64,000 nucleotides of DNA from Dryomyza anilis (GCA_951804985.1 OX638134.1:84919679-84983678), one strand, 5' to 3'; numbered from the stretch's first letter, positions 36,470 through 48,282 are shown. The notes: generated from the sequence alone by a model not told the origin. Numbers and translations are program-made.

Positions 36470-36635
36470 TGTCAAAAGTCCACTTCGAAATTCGAGTGAA
36501 CATGTTGAGAGAACTGTCAAAAGTCCACTTCGAAATTCGAGTGAATATGTTCACTCGAAATTCGAAGTGGACTGCTGACATTCGAGTGAACTTTTCAGAG
36601 AACTGTCAAAAGTCCACTTCGAAATTAGTCAAATG
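36470..36635. repeat. nested direct and inverted repeats of AAGTCCACTTCGAAATTCGA
   Basis: GAACTGTCAAAAGTCCACTT occurs three times in direct orientation, starting near 36466, 36510 and 36600. Between copies two and three lies the reverse complement, TTCACTCGAAATTCGAAGTG, giving a hairpin with a 24-bp stem, one mismatch and a 4-base loop at about 36520-36572. It looks like a small foldback unit. Confidence 0.75.
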
Positions 36636-36821
36636 TTCAAACCATGTCCAAACCAATTGTCTTTGGTACTTTGCACGGGGGGTGCGTGTTTTCCGAAAAT
36701 AAAAAAAATTTAAAAACCATTTTAAATTTTAACAAATTAATTCATAATTTTCCAGGTTACTTACTTACTTTACTGTTAAAAATAAAAATATAAACAAAAG
36801 ATTAAAAAATATTAACAAATA

Positions 36822-37115
36822 TTAAAACAGAAATTCTTGACGGCGCGGACTCTGTGACTTCTCCGGCTCGTTGATGGCGTCGCCGCGACTGCTGCTGCTG
36901 TTCCTCAAACCGCACAAACGGCTCAAATGTGGTGCAACGCTCGAACATTTGATAAACTTCTCTGCCAGCAGCCGCTGCTCTCGCTTCAACTTGTGCGCAA
37001 CTTGTAGGGTCAGTTTTTCATATACATGCAGATTTTGCTACATATTGTTCCTGGTAATAACCTTGGGCCCGGTGAAACGACCGGTCAGGATTATGTCGAG
37101 AGCGGATAGAAGTAT
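36822..37115 (-). pseudogene. decayed coding fragment, enoyl-CoA hydratase-like motif
   Basis: One minus-strand frame runs from 37115 to a TAA at 36822 with a single internal TAG (37040-37038). It reads ILLSALDIILTGRFTGPKVI before the stop and LHVYEKLTLQVAHKLKREQR after it, then a C-terminal tail rich in S, R and E. Third positions are GC-rich, unlike the flanks, so it once was coding. ALD-ILTGR is the hallmark segment after the second catalytic region of enoyl-CoA hydratase/isomerase proteins, followed in that family by a basic helix. A second frame is also open here, so frame choice is not certain. No start or upstream catalytic part is present. An alternative is a terminal exon whose acceptor is the TAG itself. 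Confidence 0.4.
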
Positions 37116-37583
37116 TCAACTGGTGATTCCATAGTTTCGATTCCACAAATAATGTATCTTGAAAGAACTGATATTCTTATCATGCACATACACGCCATCT
37201 GAAAAATATAAGACTTAAGAAACGAACCAATGATTCTGTTGATTTATGAAATTGCTTTACCATTATAATTTTATTTCTAAATATAACTGGAATATTTATG
37301 TTCTGCTGTTGTCGAAACCTCACAAACGAAACCTCAAAAGCTTTTGTAAAATTTAATTGGTGTTTGATTCAAATCACATTGCAACATCAGACTAAAGAGA
37401 TAAATATTCCAGTTATATTCAGGCAAAAAATCAAAAAAGCCTTTTAAATAAAAACCTCATTATTATTTGAATGGGTTCGTTTTCTTAAGTTTTTTGTTTT
37501 CAGACTATACTCGTTCGTCTCGTCGCACAGTTCTGAAAATATTTTAATTGTTTAATTATAATTAAGCATATTTAGATAGATAT

Positions 37584-38330
37584 CCCAGCAAACGCCAGGG
37601 TTCAAGTAACACTCAGGCTCATGTACCTTGAATATAACTTGAATCTATTTCTTGAATGTTGTGATTTTATATGACAAATATTTTAGAACAATTTGTCTGC
37701 CTTTTTTATAAACAATTTTTTCAATCTTAAATTGTCCAAAAAGTGGATCAAAATTTTCACACGGTGCGATGCGTCCGTCTCCTCTAAGGGGCAGCCGTAA
37801 ATCTACTTGTGTACGACACTTTGTTCTTCGAAGTATACCAAAATGTGAGTAAAAGTTATCATTTATTTCTCAAAGATGTTATAATATTCCTCCACACTCT
37901 ATTATAGCACACCAACAATCAAGTTCAAGAAAACGTCTCAAATGGACAATAAGGAATATGTGCTACAACCTGTAACACTGCATTTAAAATATTAAAAATT
38001 AATATATTTGTTGGCCCATTTAAATTGTTTTTAATGTTCATTAATGAATCGTTTTAAATACTTTTTAGAGGCAGTTTATGCTCATGAACATGATCTTTCA
38101 AGATGCTTCATTGAGACGCTTTTGAGATTTCATTTAGGCTCCAGTTGAAGAAGTTTTTTAGGCTCAAATTTGAGATTGTAAATAGATTCTATTCAAACGA
38201 TCTCACTTGAATGACGCATTTTGCTCGAAACGTATACGTTTTTAGACTCATTTTTGAATGAAAACTTGAGCGCTCAGGTTCAGGAAAAAGATTGAAATAC
38301 GCTCATATATGAGCTTTAGTGTTTGCTGGG
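37584..38330. mobile_element. 747-bp element with CCCAGCAAAC ends
   Basis: The left end CCCAGCAAACGCCAGGG and right end CTTTAGTGTTTGCTGGG are inverted, with ten perfect terminal bases. The interior repeats GCTCATGTA, GCTCATGAAC, TTGAGATTT and TTGAATG words in both orientations. No coding frame. The outer flanks are TAT and TAG; a TA duplication is possible. Confidence 0.65.
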
Positions 38331-38819
38331 TAGGCTATGCACTGACAATTTTCCTCTTTTTCTGCATCTACTCTACGATAGCAACAACCAACAACTAATC
38401 TTTCTAGAAAATTGTCAAAACTTGAATAACAAAAAAATAAAAGTAAAAGACGAACACTGTTTTGGTTGCACTGTCCATTGACACTTGCTTGATGGTTGCG
38501 TCACACCGTCACGGCCACCAATTTTCCAATAGTTCAAAGATTTTTCTAGTTTCGACGATTGTTAAAATAATTTTTCTCCACATACATTTTTTTCACTATT
38601 TTTGTTTATTTGTAAAATATCTGCAAGATGCCTATAGTTTCGACAGTTTGTTCAATGGAGAAACTTTCATGACCGGGACAAAGATGGGTTCGTTGACGTA
38701 GATGTCCAGAAAAAAAACATTTTGTTCCATTATCAACCTTGAAACCTCAAAAAAAAAAACCTACGCAAGCAAACAATATTTTGTTTTAGTTTTTTAATTT
38801 ATAAAAAAAAAATATTTAA
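38331..38819. other. AT-rich non-coding stretch
   Basis: No supported gene; a small GC-richer patch at 38460-38520. Confidence 0.4.
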
Positions 38820-39155
38820 TTAAATATATGAAATTTTTAAACGCCATTTTAAATTGCTTGCTGTTGTTGATGTTGAAGGCGGGGGTGGTGATGGTGATGC
38901 CGATCGTTGGCGGCTTGGTGGCTTTCGTATTGCCGGAGGTGGTGACGGCTTCGGTTTCGGCTTTGGTTTTGCTTTTTTTGTATTTCTTTCCGCATTTTGG
39001 TTATTTTCATTTCTTTCATATAATTTAAGAATCCTGTCCAAGTAATTAAATTTCCTTATTGTATACCCATTGAAGTGGGCGGCTCCGCGGCCTCCTCTTC
39101 TAATCACTGCCGCCACGCCCACCACGACATACCCCATTTCCATTTTTACCACCAT
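38820..39155 (-). CDS. possible small ORF, basic and proline-rich
   Basis: The first ATG of this minus frame is at 39155; the frame runs about 111 codons to a stop at 38820. It begins MVVKMEMGYVVVGVAAVIRR, then has a basic linker and a tail rich in KPKPKP, SPSPPPP and ST. It is the longest open frame in the window that is neither a tandem repeat nor the receptor. However, part of it is cryptically simple (GGTGATGGTGATG on plus), it has no recognised domain, and flanks show no promoter or splice context. It could be chance or an exon of an unknown gene. Confidence 0.22.
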   Translation of the reverse strand: MVVKMEMGYVVVGVAAVIRRGGRGAAHFNGYTIRKFNYLDRILKLYERNENNQNAERNTKKAKPKPKPKPSPPPAIRKPPSRQRSASPSPPPPSTSTTASNLKWRLKISYI

Positions 39156-39399
39156 TTTTGTGGAATCTCCACTGGGTGAGTTGCATGTGGCAATGAGAAT
39201 CAAGAGTGGATTTTTTTTTGCCAATTCAAGGCTTGCTTTGGCCTTTGTTTTTTTTTGCTTTTTGAATTTTTATACTTTGTAAACAAAACTAAGTGTTTGA
39301 AATTTTCACAGTATACTCAGTTTTTACTATTTTACTATTACTTAATAAAAAATTGGTATCAATATTTTAGAGGACACACTGTTTAGATTTAAAAAATAA

Positions 39400-40073
39400 A
39401 AAATACACTAGTCAATTAGTTTCAGTTATATATATTTATTGTTTTTGATTATCTTTTTGGTAAATGTGGGCGGAATATTATAAAGGGGCGTGGTACCTCC
39501 CATTTAATCGTAACTTTAAAAATCCTCCTAGGACCACCTATGAGTTATAAAAATGGAAACAAATGTTCTTATTAAAAAGTATAAACGTCACGTAAATTAT
39601 GGGCGGGATTGGACAATGGGGAGTGGCACCTACCATACAACCAATACCTTAAAATTGCTGTAACTCTTTACCTACCAAAAGCAGAGTTTTAAAAGTCGAA
39701 GCAAGAGATCAATTAAACATCATCACGTAGTATGTGCGCGAGATTGTACAAAGGGGTGTGGCACTTTAAAATTGCTATAACTCCTTACCTACTAGGAGCA
39801 TAGCTATAAAATCGAAATAAAAGATTATACTAAATATTGTAATCGTCACGTAGAATAAGTGCCGGAAAAAATCTGGAAATTTTAATAGTGCCGTGGAATG
39901 TGAGTGGGATTGAAAAAAGGGACATTGCACTACGTTAAATGTGGGAGGTAAAAATAGCGACGTAGGCATAAACTAAAAAGGGAAAAAGGGGGCGTAAATA
40001 TATCCACACTTTATAAACGATATAGTTTTGCAATTACAAAAACTTAGCACGGGCGAAGCTGTGAACGAGCTAG
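39400..40073 (+). mobile_element. Helitron-like element with internal 130-bp repeats
   Basis: The 3' end has CACGG-GCGAAG-CTGTG, a wobble-containing hairpin, then AACGAG and CTAG (40070-40073) followed by T. The interior holds four or five diverged units of about 130 bp, each opening with GTGGGCGG-like sequence and GGGGCGTGGCAC (near 39467, 39600, 39732, 39860, 39900). The GGGCGGGATTGGACAA segment is shared with Helitron copy 2. The 5' end is not determined. Confidence 0.6.
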
Positions 40074-40111
40074 TAATAAATAATACTTTGGCTCTACAGT
40101 TCTATAAGAAC
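40074..40111 (-). mobile_element. SINE tail fragment
   Basis: TAATACTTTGGCTCTACAGT followed by TCTATAAGAAC matches the last 35 bp plus AT tail of the SINE copies, in minus orientation. The rest is missing, a 5'-truncated insertion directly after the Helitron CTAG end. Confidence 0.6.
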
Positions 40112-40726
40112 TGGGTTATGATAATTAATTAATAATATGAACTGGGTAAGAGGCTTAAAACCGATTACAAACTGAAAGTTTCAGTTATACTTTCTATCAC
40201 GTTTTAAGAGCATTAGGAAATAAATGGATTACTTAAACACAGCTTTGATTTAAGATTGCAATCAATATTTTAAGACAAATATGCAATCAGTATATCCATA
40301 TTTTATTTAACCAATAACACTGTTCTACAGGGATTTTAATCTGGAATGAAACCTATCAATTCTGGTTGATTTCGGTCTCCTTATTCTTGCTGCGTACTCA
40401 GAATGTTCCCTATACGTCGTTTTGCACAAAATCGAGTCAAAAGGCCGTTTTTGTTACTTTATATCGTTATCGCACGATTTCGCCATGTTGCAGATGGATG
40501 CAAACTTTATCACAAAATAAAATATGAACCTTGCCCAACGGATAATTGGCAAAAAATCTGTTTCCAGATATTAGTTTTTGCAAAAAATCAAAAAGAAATT
40601 TGTGTTATCAAAAAAGTGTGTCGAGAGAGTAATTTATCACAATTCTCTAAGCTCTCTTAAAAAACTCATTTAATAACACTTCAAAAACAAAATAATACGA
40701 ATTTGAATTTGGGTTTTTTTTTTATA

Positions 40727-41260
40727 CAAAATCGATTATAATTTCCAAAAATGCAAGTGTATGCAATTTCTAATGATAGTGTCTGATAGAAGGGTCCTTT
40801 TTATATTAGAAAATATAAGTTATACTTTACACATTTTTGCATAACTCCTTTAAAAAACTTAAAATAAAAGAAATCTGTTTTTGAATTGCTCCTTTTTTTT
40901 TGGAACTCGACTATATTGGCAAAATTTTAGGCAAACGCTAAATCTTATGATTAATCTACATAAAGCTGTTCCTGTGTTATTGAAAACGATATACAAGACT
41001 CAACATTTTTTTATGTAACATTTTTTATCGCATTCAAAATATAAAAATATTTTTTTTAACTTGTTTCCGAGTTATAAATGTCCATAAATCACAACAATGC
41101 AAGTAAATGCAAAATGTATTCAATAATTCTTGTAGAAAAGACATCAATATATGCAAATTTGTGTGTTAGCCGTTACACATTTTTGCACAATTTTTTAAAA
41201 TATCATAATAAAAAAAAATAAAAATCATAATTGGTGTCTTTTTATAACAGTTATTGAAGC
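40727..41260. repeat. diverged direct duplication, spacing about 345 bp
   Basis: Two segments share AATGCAAGT.TATGCAA, GAT.GAAG-like and TTACACATTTTTGCA (near 40826 and 41175) in the same order. Similarity is low, so an old duplication or repeat element is likely. Nothing coding. Confidence 0.4.
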
Positions 41261-42042
41261 TCTTGTATGAGAGCTACCAGAATAAAATAATGGTTAGTAG
41301 TAAGGTATTTCATTGTTGTATGATATACAAGTATAATCTAAGTCCAATATAAATTCATTCAATTTATATTATGTTTAGAATGCAAGCTTAATATACAATA
41401 AAACTAAATTTTTCGGTAATGCAGTGTTCGACTTTTCAATTTAGCAAATTTTCGAGCAGACTAAATTGAACTAAATTGAATGACAGCAAACAGACATATA
41501 ATAATCGATTCATTATGAAGTTTAACAATTACCGGTTAACGAATGGCGATCGAATGAAAAGTCGTTCATTTTAGTTTAGTTAGCAATTTAGTTTAATTCG
41601 CACACGCCCTTAATACCATTTGAAAGTTTAATTTATATATTGCATTTAAAACAATATTTACAATATCCAGTATCAATATCTATTTATTTTATAGTTCGCT
41701 ATCAGTTAAAGTGACTGTGGTCTATATATTTCCAAAAATAAATAATTCAAAAACATTTCATGAGACGAATAAAAAAATCAACTTTATTTTTTTATATAGT
41801 TTTTTCTTTATATAATTTTAAGTAATTTTATTTCACTTAACTTCACTAATTCCTTTCTTGCATATGCAGCATAGGGATTCTTTTAAATTAAGTTTAACAA
41901 TTTCGCTACTAAAACTAAATATTCTCAACAATTTATGACTAAGATGAGTTGAACTTACTAAATAACAATTAAATGTAATACAGAATATCGAAAGCATTTT
42001 TAATACGTTTATTATATAATGACATAAATGAATTTAATGTAT
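41261..42042. other. AT-rich non-coding stretch
   Basis: A loose inverted pair around CGACTTTTCAATTTAG (41429) and GAATGAAAAGTCG (41553) may be the remains of another small element. No gene. Confidence 0.35.
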
Positions 42043-42183
42043 TTCCATAAAAACACATGTTGGCGCTTAAGTGAAACTGAATTTATCCTGCTAAGGATTT
42101 AGGATAAATTTGAATGGGTTCGGTTTTTACCGCAGCGATTGGTGTGTGTTTTTCTAAGCGCCAAATATGTGTTTATATGGAAT
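42043..42183. mobile_element. 140-bp palindromic MITE
   Basis: TTCCATAAAAACACATGTTG at the left is matched by the reverse complement of ATATGTGTTTATATGGAA at the right, and GGCGCTTA and TAAGCGCC continue the arms. The arms span about 30 bp with few mismatches and enclose about 75 bp. Too small to encode anything. Confidence 0.65.
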
Positions 42184-44162
42184 ATTTTAAATGTGTTTTA
42201 AAAACAAAAATACTATGAGAAATTTTAAAACTTAATTATAAACTGCGTTTAACTTCTTAGCATACGACAAACATTTGCTTACAACAATTTGAATCACACT
42301 TAAATTAATGAATTTAATAGCAAACTTTGGAATTTCATTTACACTCAATTTATGAATTCTTTTGCGTCATTTTAAATGCTTGATTAAACAATTTTTTTTG
42401 CATTTTTTACCAATTGCCTTTTTATATACATACTTTAAAGAGCCACTCGTAATTTTCTTCAAGTGTAATAATATAGTATCTTCAGAACTAATGTCTATTA
42501 CAAACTATGTTGACTCCATTTGGCAATTAATGCAGAACTAAGTTTTGTTTTTTTTGTTTTGTTGATATTGTAAAATTTGAATTCATTCAACTTTAAGTAA
42601 ATAATTTAATATTTCTTTTAATAATTTTGCGCAATGCTGAATCTTTTTTTGTTAAATTAACGGCTATTTTTCTTTATAATCTAAATATATATTGTTTTTT
42701 TGTTTAAATATATTATATAATTTTGTAAATAGATAGTCAGTTGAAGTCTAATTAATGAAATTCAAGCAATTTAAATTATTTATTTATTATTTTCAATTCA
42801 AGTTTGTATTAAAATTTGTAAAATCCGTTTGCTATTTTGTTATACATTGCTATTAAATTGCTATTTTATTAAAAGTATTTACAATAGATATTTATTTCGA
42901 AAATATGTATGTTTTTACTCTGTTGACTTGTGTCAATTATATAATTCATATCTTTTAATTTGAAGAGTAAAACTGCTAGATTAAAGCAAGAATCTACATT
43001 GCGGTTTCATTATCACTTTGTTCCATTGCAGCATATTTGTTAGAATTAATTTGACAATGTCTTCTATATGATTGGATTGTATCTTAATTTTAAATTTTAT
43101 AATTATGGTTTTTGTCTCTAAAACCAGGTGCTTGCACGTATTTTTTTTATTTATTTTTTACTTTGTGTTTATTATATTTTTACAAGCATCTCTCACAAAC
43201 CACTTAAGAATTATAAACAACTATTGGCATTAATATTAAAGATCAGAATATAACTTTAACAATATAAATTAGTTTATTATGTTTGACCATTATTGGAACA
43301 AAATGGAACAAAGCGAAATTGAAGTATGCAAATTATCTCTTCAAATGTCTAAATTTTATTCTTACAATTTGTATTCATTTTTTTGTTTTAATTTGAATTT
43401 TTATAATAATTACAACGCGCAAGTATTAATCACTTTGACCTTTGGCAACGTTATTTTCTACAATATGTTTGCTAAAATTACTACTAATTTTGTTAATTAC
43501 TTTTGCATAATTAACTAAATTAAATAGTAAAATTTCTACGAGGGGTTTGGTAGAACGCTACTTTGTAGAGTTTTGTGTGTTGTAAGTCTAGCATTTGTGA
43601 GGTAAATGACGAGTGTGTTTCATTTTCAGCACGTTTCCAACAAACGTACAAATGCACTTTTAAAATAACTTTTTAAAATATATTTAAAATATAAAGAAAT
43701 ATACATTTTTATTAACTAATACTATTTAAATAATAAATTTAAATTTAAATACATTTTAAATAATTTTTAGCTTATAGATTTTGAATATATTATGTTGATG
43801 CTTAGATATTTCGTTGGAATGTTATTTTGCTAAATGATATAAATGCCATTTCAATGTTTTGGTTGGAACGCGTTGAAATTGAAACACTTTTTGTGTAAAA
43901 TTAGTTTTTTTTATTACTTTTCTTTGGCTAAATTATTTAATATTGCGCTTAATTATTAAATTATATATATATACGACGTTTTTCTCACCACTAAACACTA
44001 TAAATGTGAGAATGTACAAAGAGAGAGAGTAGGTAGTGTTATTTTCAAATATGAAATTCATAATTTTTAAGCTCTTTTGATGTTTTTTTTTTATTATTAT
44101 TCTTTAATAAAACCAAAATATATATGCGATTGATGGCAAATGTTACAAATAACAATTTGAAT
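42184..44162. other. AT-rich non-coding stretch
   Basis: About 2 kb of AT-rich DNA. The plus frame at 43279-43518 is N-, F- and Y-rich and follows composition; not a supported gene. Confidence 0.45.
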
Positions 44163-44490
44163 TAGTAACAGACCCGTTTTACTAGTAAAAAGACTAGTTG
44201 CTGGCCATAAACTAGTTGAGAACTTGACAAGGATGTCACGCTATTTCCTGATTAAACTGCTTAAAACTGGTTAAAACGATTAATATAAAGTTATTTTTTA
44301 ACAGGGATAATCTTTCATTTGAAGATTATCTCTAGTCTGTTTACTAGTAAACAGACTAGTTGGTGGCCAGTTAAACTAGTTGAGATAATGACAGGGATGT
44401 CACGCTATTTCCTGACTAAACCGCTTAAAACTGGTTAAAACGATTTATATAAAATTATTTTTAAACAGAGATAATCTTTCATTAGTAGAA
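44163..44490. repeat. tandem dimer, unit about 165 bp
   Basis: Two units starting near 44166 and 44334 share TTTACTAGTAAA.AGACTAGT, GGATGTCACGCTATTTCCTG and AACTGGTTAAAACGATT. Each opens with a palindromic TTTACTAGTAAA. Probably a duplicated small element; ends not defined. Confidence 0.75.
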
Positions 44491-44861
44491 ATTTAATTTA
44501 ATTAAAAAATATATTCGTATTTTTGTTTTATTGCTATATGAAGTATATTTACAAAAGTGGGAAGATCGCAGGTCACAATAAACATATCAAGTCCAATTTC
44601 AAAACCCAATAGCATAGGTGTACAAGTCATCTATCTTCTTAGTTTCATTGATCTGGGTCTTCTGATTTTCTTATAAACGTGATTTCAACAGACAGACAGA
44701 CTTACAGATATATTTTTACAAAAAAAAAAAAAATGTATAGTACTAAAAAAAATTTATTACTATTTTTATAAAAAAAAAAACTGAATTTTAATTAAAATTG
44801 TTCACTAGAACTTCCAATTTTTGCGAAAAAAATAAAAAAAAAAAGATTAAAAAAAACGACT

Positions 44862-45504
44862 TTTTTTATACCCTACACTAAGAGTGAAAGGGTATATTCA
44901 GTTTGGTACGCCGTTTGTAACACCCAGAAGGAAGCATCTCCGGTATGGAAAAGTATATATATTCTTGATCAGCATGACCTCCTGAGTCGATTTAGCGATG
45001 TCCGTCTGTCCGTCTGTCTGTCCGTCTGTCTGTCCGTCTGTCTGTCTGTTGAAATCCCTACTACTTTTAAAATTGAAAAGCTAGATAAATGAAACTTATA
45101 ACTTAGATTACTAATATACCTACGCTGTATGGCGAGATCGGTCCATTGTGACCTATGATCCGACCACTTATGTTCAAATACCTCATATAAAATGTACATA
45201 TAAAGATCAATTTTTATCTATACGTGCTTAGGAAAACTTTTTTGGTCAAAAATATATTGATATCATGCTCAAATACATGATAATAATGTTTTCCGGCGAA
45301 AAGACTTGTGGTTCACAAAAAAAAAATCGAAATTCGGTATACCTACCCATTTGTAAATATGGGTATCAAATGAAAGAAAAATCTTCAGGGATGGAAAGTT
45401 TGTAGTTATTTTCAGGATTCGTATACCATGGTGACCTATATATCACTTTGAATGGTAACCACACATATGTGTAGGGTATTTATAGTCGGCTTAGACCGAC
45501 TATA
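44862..45504 (+). mobile_element. INE-1/DINE-1-like HINE, copy 2 (near complete)
   Basis: From 5' to 3' it reads TTTATACCCTACAC, GTGAAAGGGTATATTC, AACACCCAGAAGGAAGCATC, GTATATATATTCTTGATCAG, GAGTCGATTTAGCGATGTCC, a GTCTGTCC tract, and ends with the hairpin TATAGTCGG-CTTAGA-CCGACTATA (45481-45504). This order and wording match the fly INE-1/DINE-1 family, a non-autonomous Helitron relative. Length about 640 bp, no coding capacity. Confidence 0.85.
44999..45052. repeat. GTCTGTCC microsatellite within the HINE
   Basis: Tandem GTCTGTCC/GTCTGTCT units; this tract is the usual variable microsatellite of HINE elements. Confidence 0.9.
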
Positions 45505-46013
45505 ATTTTGATAATCCTAACTATCATAATTACACCTACTTTAAAATTTCCCATGTGATCTAACCTTCCCAACTGGTTATATATTGTCTCCAGTCAACCT
45601 TCGCAAGTTATTGAGTCGTTTTCCTAGTCATCTTTCTATCGTTTCGTTGCAGCCCCGCAAAATCCAATTAGAAAGTAGCCAGTAATTAACAAGTTTTCCA
45701 ATCCTGTACTGCCTCGTCATATTCTTATTTAAAAACTCGCCTGCTTCCTCAGATAAATTGTTACTAATGTGTTTTTTTTTATGTTAATTTGCAACACTTG
45801 CTACCAAATGCATTAAGCCAATTTTGAAAAATTCAAAAATTATGAAATTAAATTTGAAATATGTGAAATATGTATTGGTGATTTAAACGATTAATTTTGT
45901 TGTTGTTGTCTTTCGAACTAAAAAATAAAAATAAAATTTTTAGCAACATCAAACAATCAATCGAATGGTGGTGGTGGTGTGGTGAAGTTATAGAATACGA
46001 AAATCTAACGACT
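45505..46013 (-). other. region downstream of the receptor stop (3' UTR in part)
   Basis: Follows the receptor stop at 46014 on the minus strand. No AATAAA is seen in the first 300 bases on that strand, so the polyadenylation site is not placed. Confidence 0.35.
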
Positions 46014-48282
46014 CTAGTCATCTGGGTCCAACCCGATTAGCTCTGCTTGCAAACGGCCCTTAGTCTTACAGCAAATTGTTAAGCAAAATACTCTGAGAGC
46101 GATACGAAATTGCGGTGACATACCCGTCATAATGACGATCTTCCAAAACGAATTCAGAATGCCGATCCACACGACGGCGAAATTCACAAGAGTACTTTGG
46201 ATAACGTGACCGGTGGTCGCCTCATAAAAGCGCACCGTCATCCATGGCAGCCATGAAATCCAGAATGCAAACACTAATGCGAATGACATCATATGACTAG
46301 GATTCGATAAATTTTCAGCCAGTGCGGTTGCATATTCTTTGTCGTGTATGGGTTCGCCCGAGCGCAATTTACGCATCATTACAAAAATATAACCGTAATT
46401 GTGTACGATCGATATAACACTAGGACCTAAAACTAATATCGCCAATGTTGCGCTATACGCCGCCATATTGCCCCAGTCCAGCATACAGATGTGCGTCACA
46501 TTGTTCTCGATGGGTAGGGAGTAGCCGAGGATCGGTGGACAGCAAAGCAGACCCGCTGAGACCCATGTGAAGGCCATCCAACATTGACACCTGCAAGAGG
46601 AAGAGAAAGATTAGCAAATGAAATATATAAAATAATAAGGAGATTCCCAATTAAATTGAACTTTTATAATATACCAGCCTGTTCCAATTTCCAATCTAAA
46701 TCGTATTTAAATTTCAACTCGACCGAAGTTTCGAGATTGAGATTTCGATTTTACTAAAAAATACAAAAATTTTCCATCGAATTTAAATAGTTGATGTTCT
46801 GTGGACGAGTTAAATTTGATTTTGTTTGTAAAATATTTCCATTTTAGAACATGTTTGAGACATTTAACTTTTAAAAACATTATACAATAAATAGGTTTCA
46901 CATTTTCATATCATTAATCGATAATTACGAAAACCTCTTCAAATATTCCAAAATTATATTCTGTTCCAAGTTTATCAAATATATCGGTTAGGATAACTAA
47001 CGTTTATAAATAAATCAATTATGTTGCTAAGAGTAGATTCCGACTTAGACTTTTTTAAAACCTACGGTCAGATTTTTTATTTTCATATTTTTAAACATTA
47101 ATTACCAAAACCAATTCAAATATTCCGAATGTACTTCTGTTCGAAGATTAGCAATTATTGCGGTTATGGTAACAAAATCAAACGTTACAAATTAATCACT
47201 TTTAAATATTAGTCAGTCAGAATCCAAACCGATACAAAGCCGAATACAAAAAACCAATTTTTTCCCATTCGAAGATTAGTAATTATTGCGGTTCTGATAA
47301 CTAAAGTTTCTCTTCTTTTTCACGTAGACTTTTACAACATAAAGTGAGATTTTGTATAAGTTTCAATTTCCAAACTTTTAAACATTAGTTGCCAGCACCG
47401 AAACTAAAATTCTACAATTTCTTCGAAAAAAATGAATGAAATACTAAGCAGCCGTTAACTCAAATTCAATAATATCAATTTACGATTCGTCGACTTTGCG
47501 CATCCTTGAGTCCATTGTTATTTAGCCGCTCTTACCTGGTTTTCGTTTGCACCGTCTCATACCGGAGCGGTTTTCTTACAGCCAAATATCTATCCACCGA
47601 GATCCACATGAACGTGTACACTGAGACCGCCCACAGTGTTACCTCAAGGTAACCGGTGAAGCGGCACAGTATATCGCCGTACATCCATTCGCCGGTGAGT
47701 GCCGGATAGACCGAAAATGGTACTATCAGCAGGCCGCATAGTAAATCCGCTACGGCCAGCGACAACAGGTAATAGTTGATGACCTCTGTGGGACCTACAT
47801 AGGTTAATAGGTGAAATGGAAATACAAAAAAATACATATTAGTAAATGGTACCCATTAGTGGTTCCTACAACAACAAAAAACTAATAATACTAATCAAAA
47901 TTTGAAGCAAGTCACTGTTTTGCAGCAGACTTTAGAACATGCCACGCCTACAATTTTGCATAACTTAAACTATTAATAAAATACCAAAGTCTGTCGGAGG
48001 TATGTATGGACAATTTTTTTATGTATGCCTTGCTTGGTAAATCGTTTGTCTCGTTTCACAAATAGAAGAATTACAAATACATATGTTTTTTTTGGTTGGT
48101 TACAATAACAGGGATGATGTTGGGTTAACATTAAAACCTGACGGCTCACCTTTGAAATTTGCATATGTGGCGATGATCAGCAAGTTGGAGACAACGATGC
48201 CAATGCCGAGTATGGAGATGAGGACGGCTTTCGTAAGTGCCTCCAGCTTAGATTCGTCCTGCAGGTAACTCATACCCTGCAT
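46014..48282 (-). CDS. class A GPCR, orphan, GPR21/GPR52-like
   Basis: A seven-helix plasma-membrane receptor, 322 residues, from three coding exons: 48282-48150, 47794-47536 and 46590-46014. Donors (AAAG|GTGAGC, CCAG|GTAAG) and acceptors (TGTAG|GT, TTGCAG|GT) agree, phases 1 and 2. The start, CAAAATGCAG, is the first in-frame ATG. Visible: N33 (1.50), D61 (2.50), C88 (3.25) pairing with C166 in loop 2, DRY at 112-114, W140 (4.50), sequon NVT at 161, P187 (5.50), W244 and P246 in helix 6, a short third loop of about 29 residues, and cysteines 300, 304, 305 as likely palmitoylation sites. Unusual: S243 replaces the CWxP cysteine, and helix 7 has KIVIM (281-285) where NPxxY is expected. The SVDRYLAV-KPL-Y segment and the NSFW-helix 7 resemble vertebrate GPR21/52 as I recall them. 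Ligand unknown; other amine-like orphans remain possible. Confidence 0.93.
46591..47535 (-). other. receptor intron 3, 945 bp
   Basis: AT-rich intron between GTAAG (47535) and CTCTTGCAG (46591). Contains two loosely similar segments with GAAGATTAG.AATTATTGCGGTT near 47145 and 47273. No gene. Confidence 0.9.
47795..48149 (-). other. receptor intron 2, 355 bp
   Basis: Begins GTGAGC and ends CCTATGTAG. No feature inside beyond AT-rich sequence. Confidence 0.9.

Noticed and set aside
39156..39224. N-terminal extension of the 38.8-39.2 kb frame (MAKKNPLL...)
   Set aside because: The first codon there is TTG, not ATG; the first ATG is at 39155.
48083..48268. 61-codon plus frame
   Set aside because: Shadow of the first receptor coding exon on the opposite strand.
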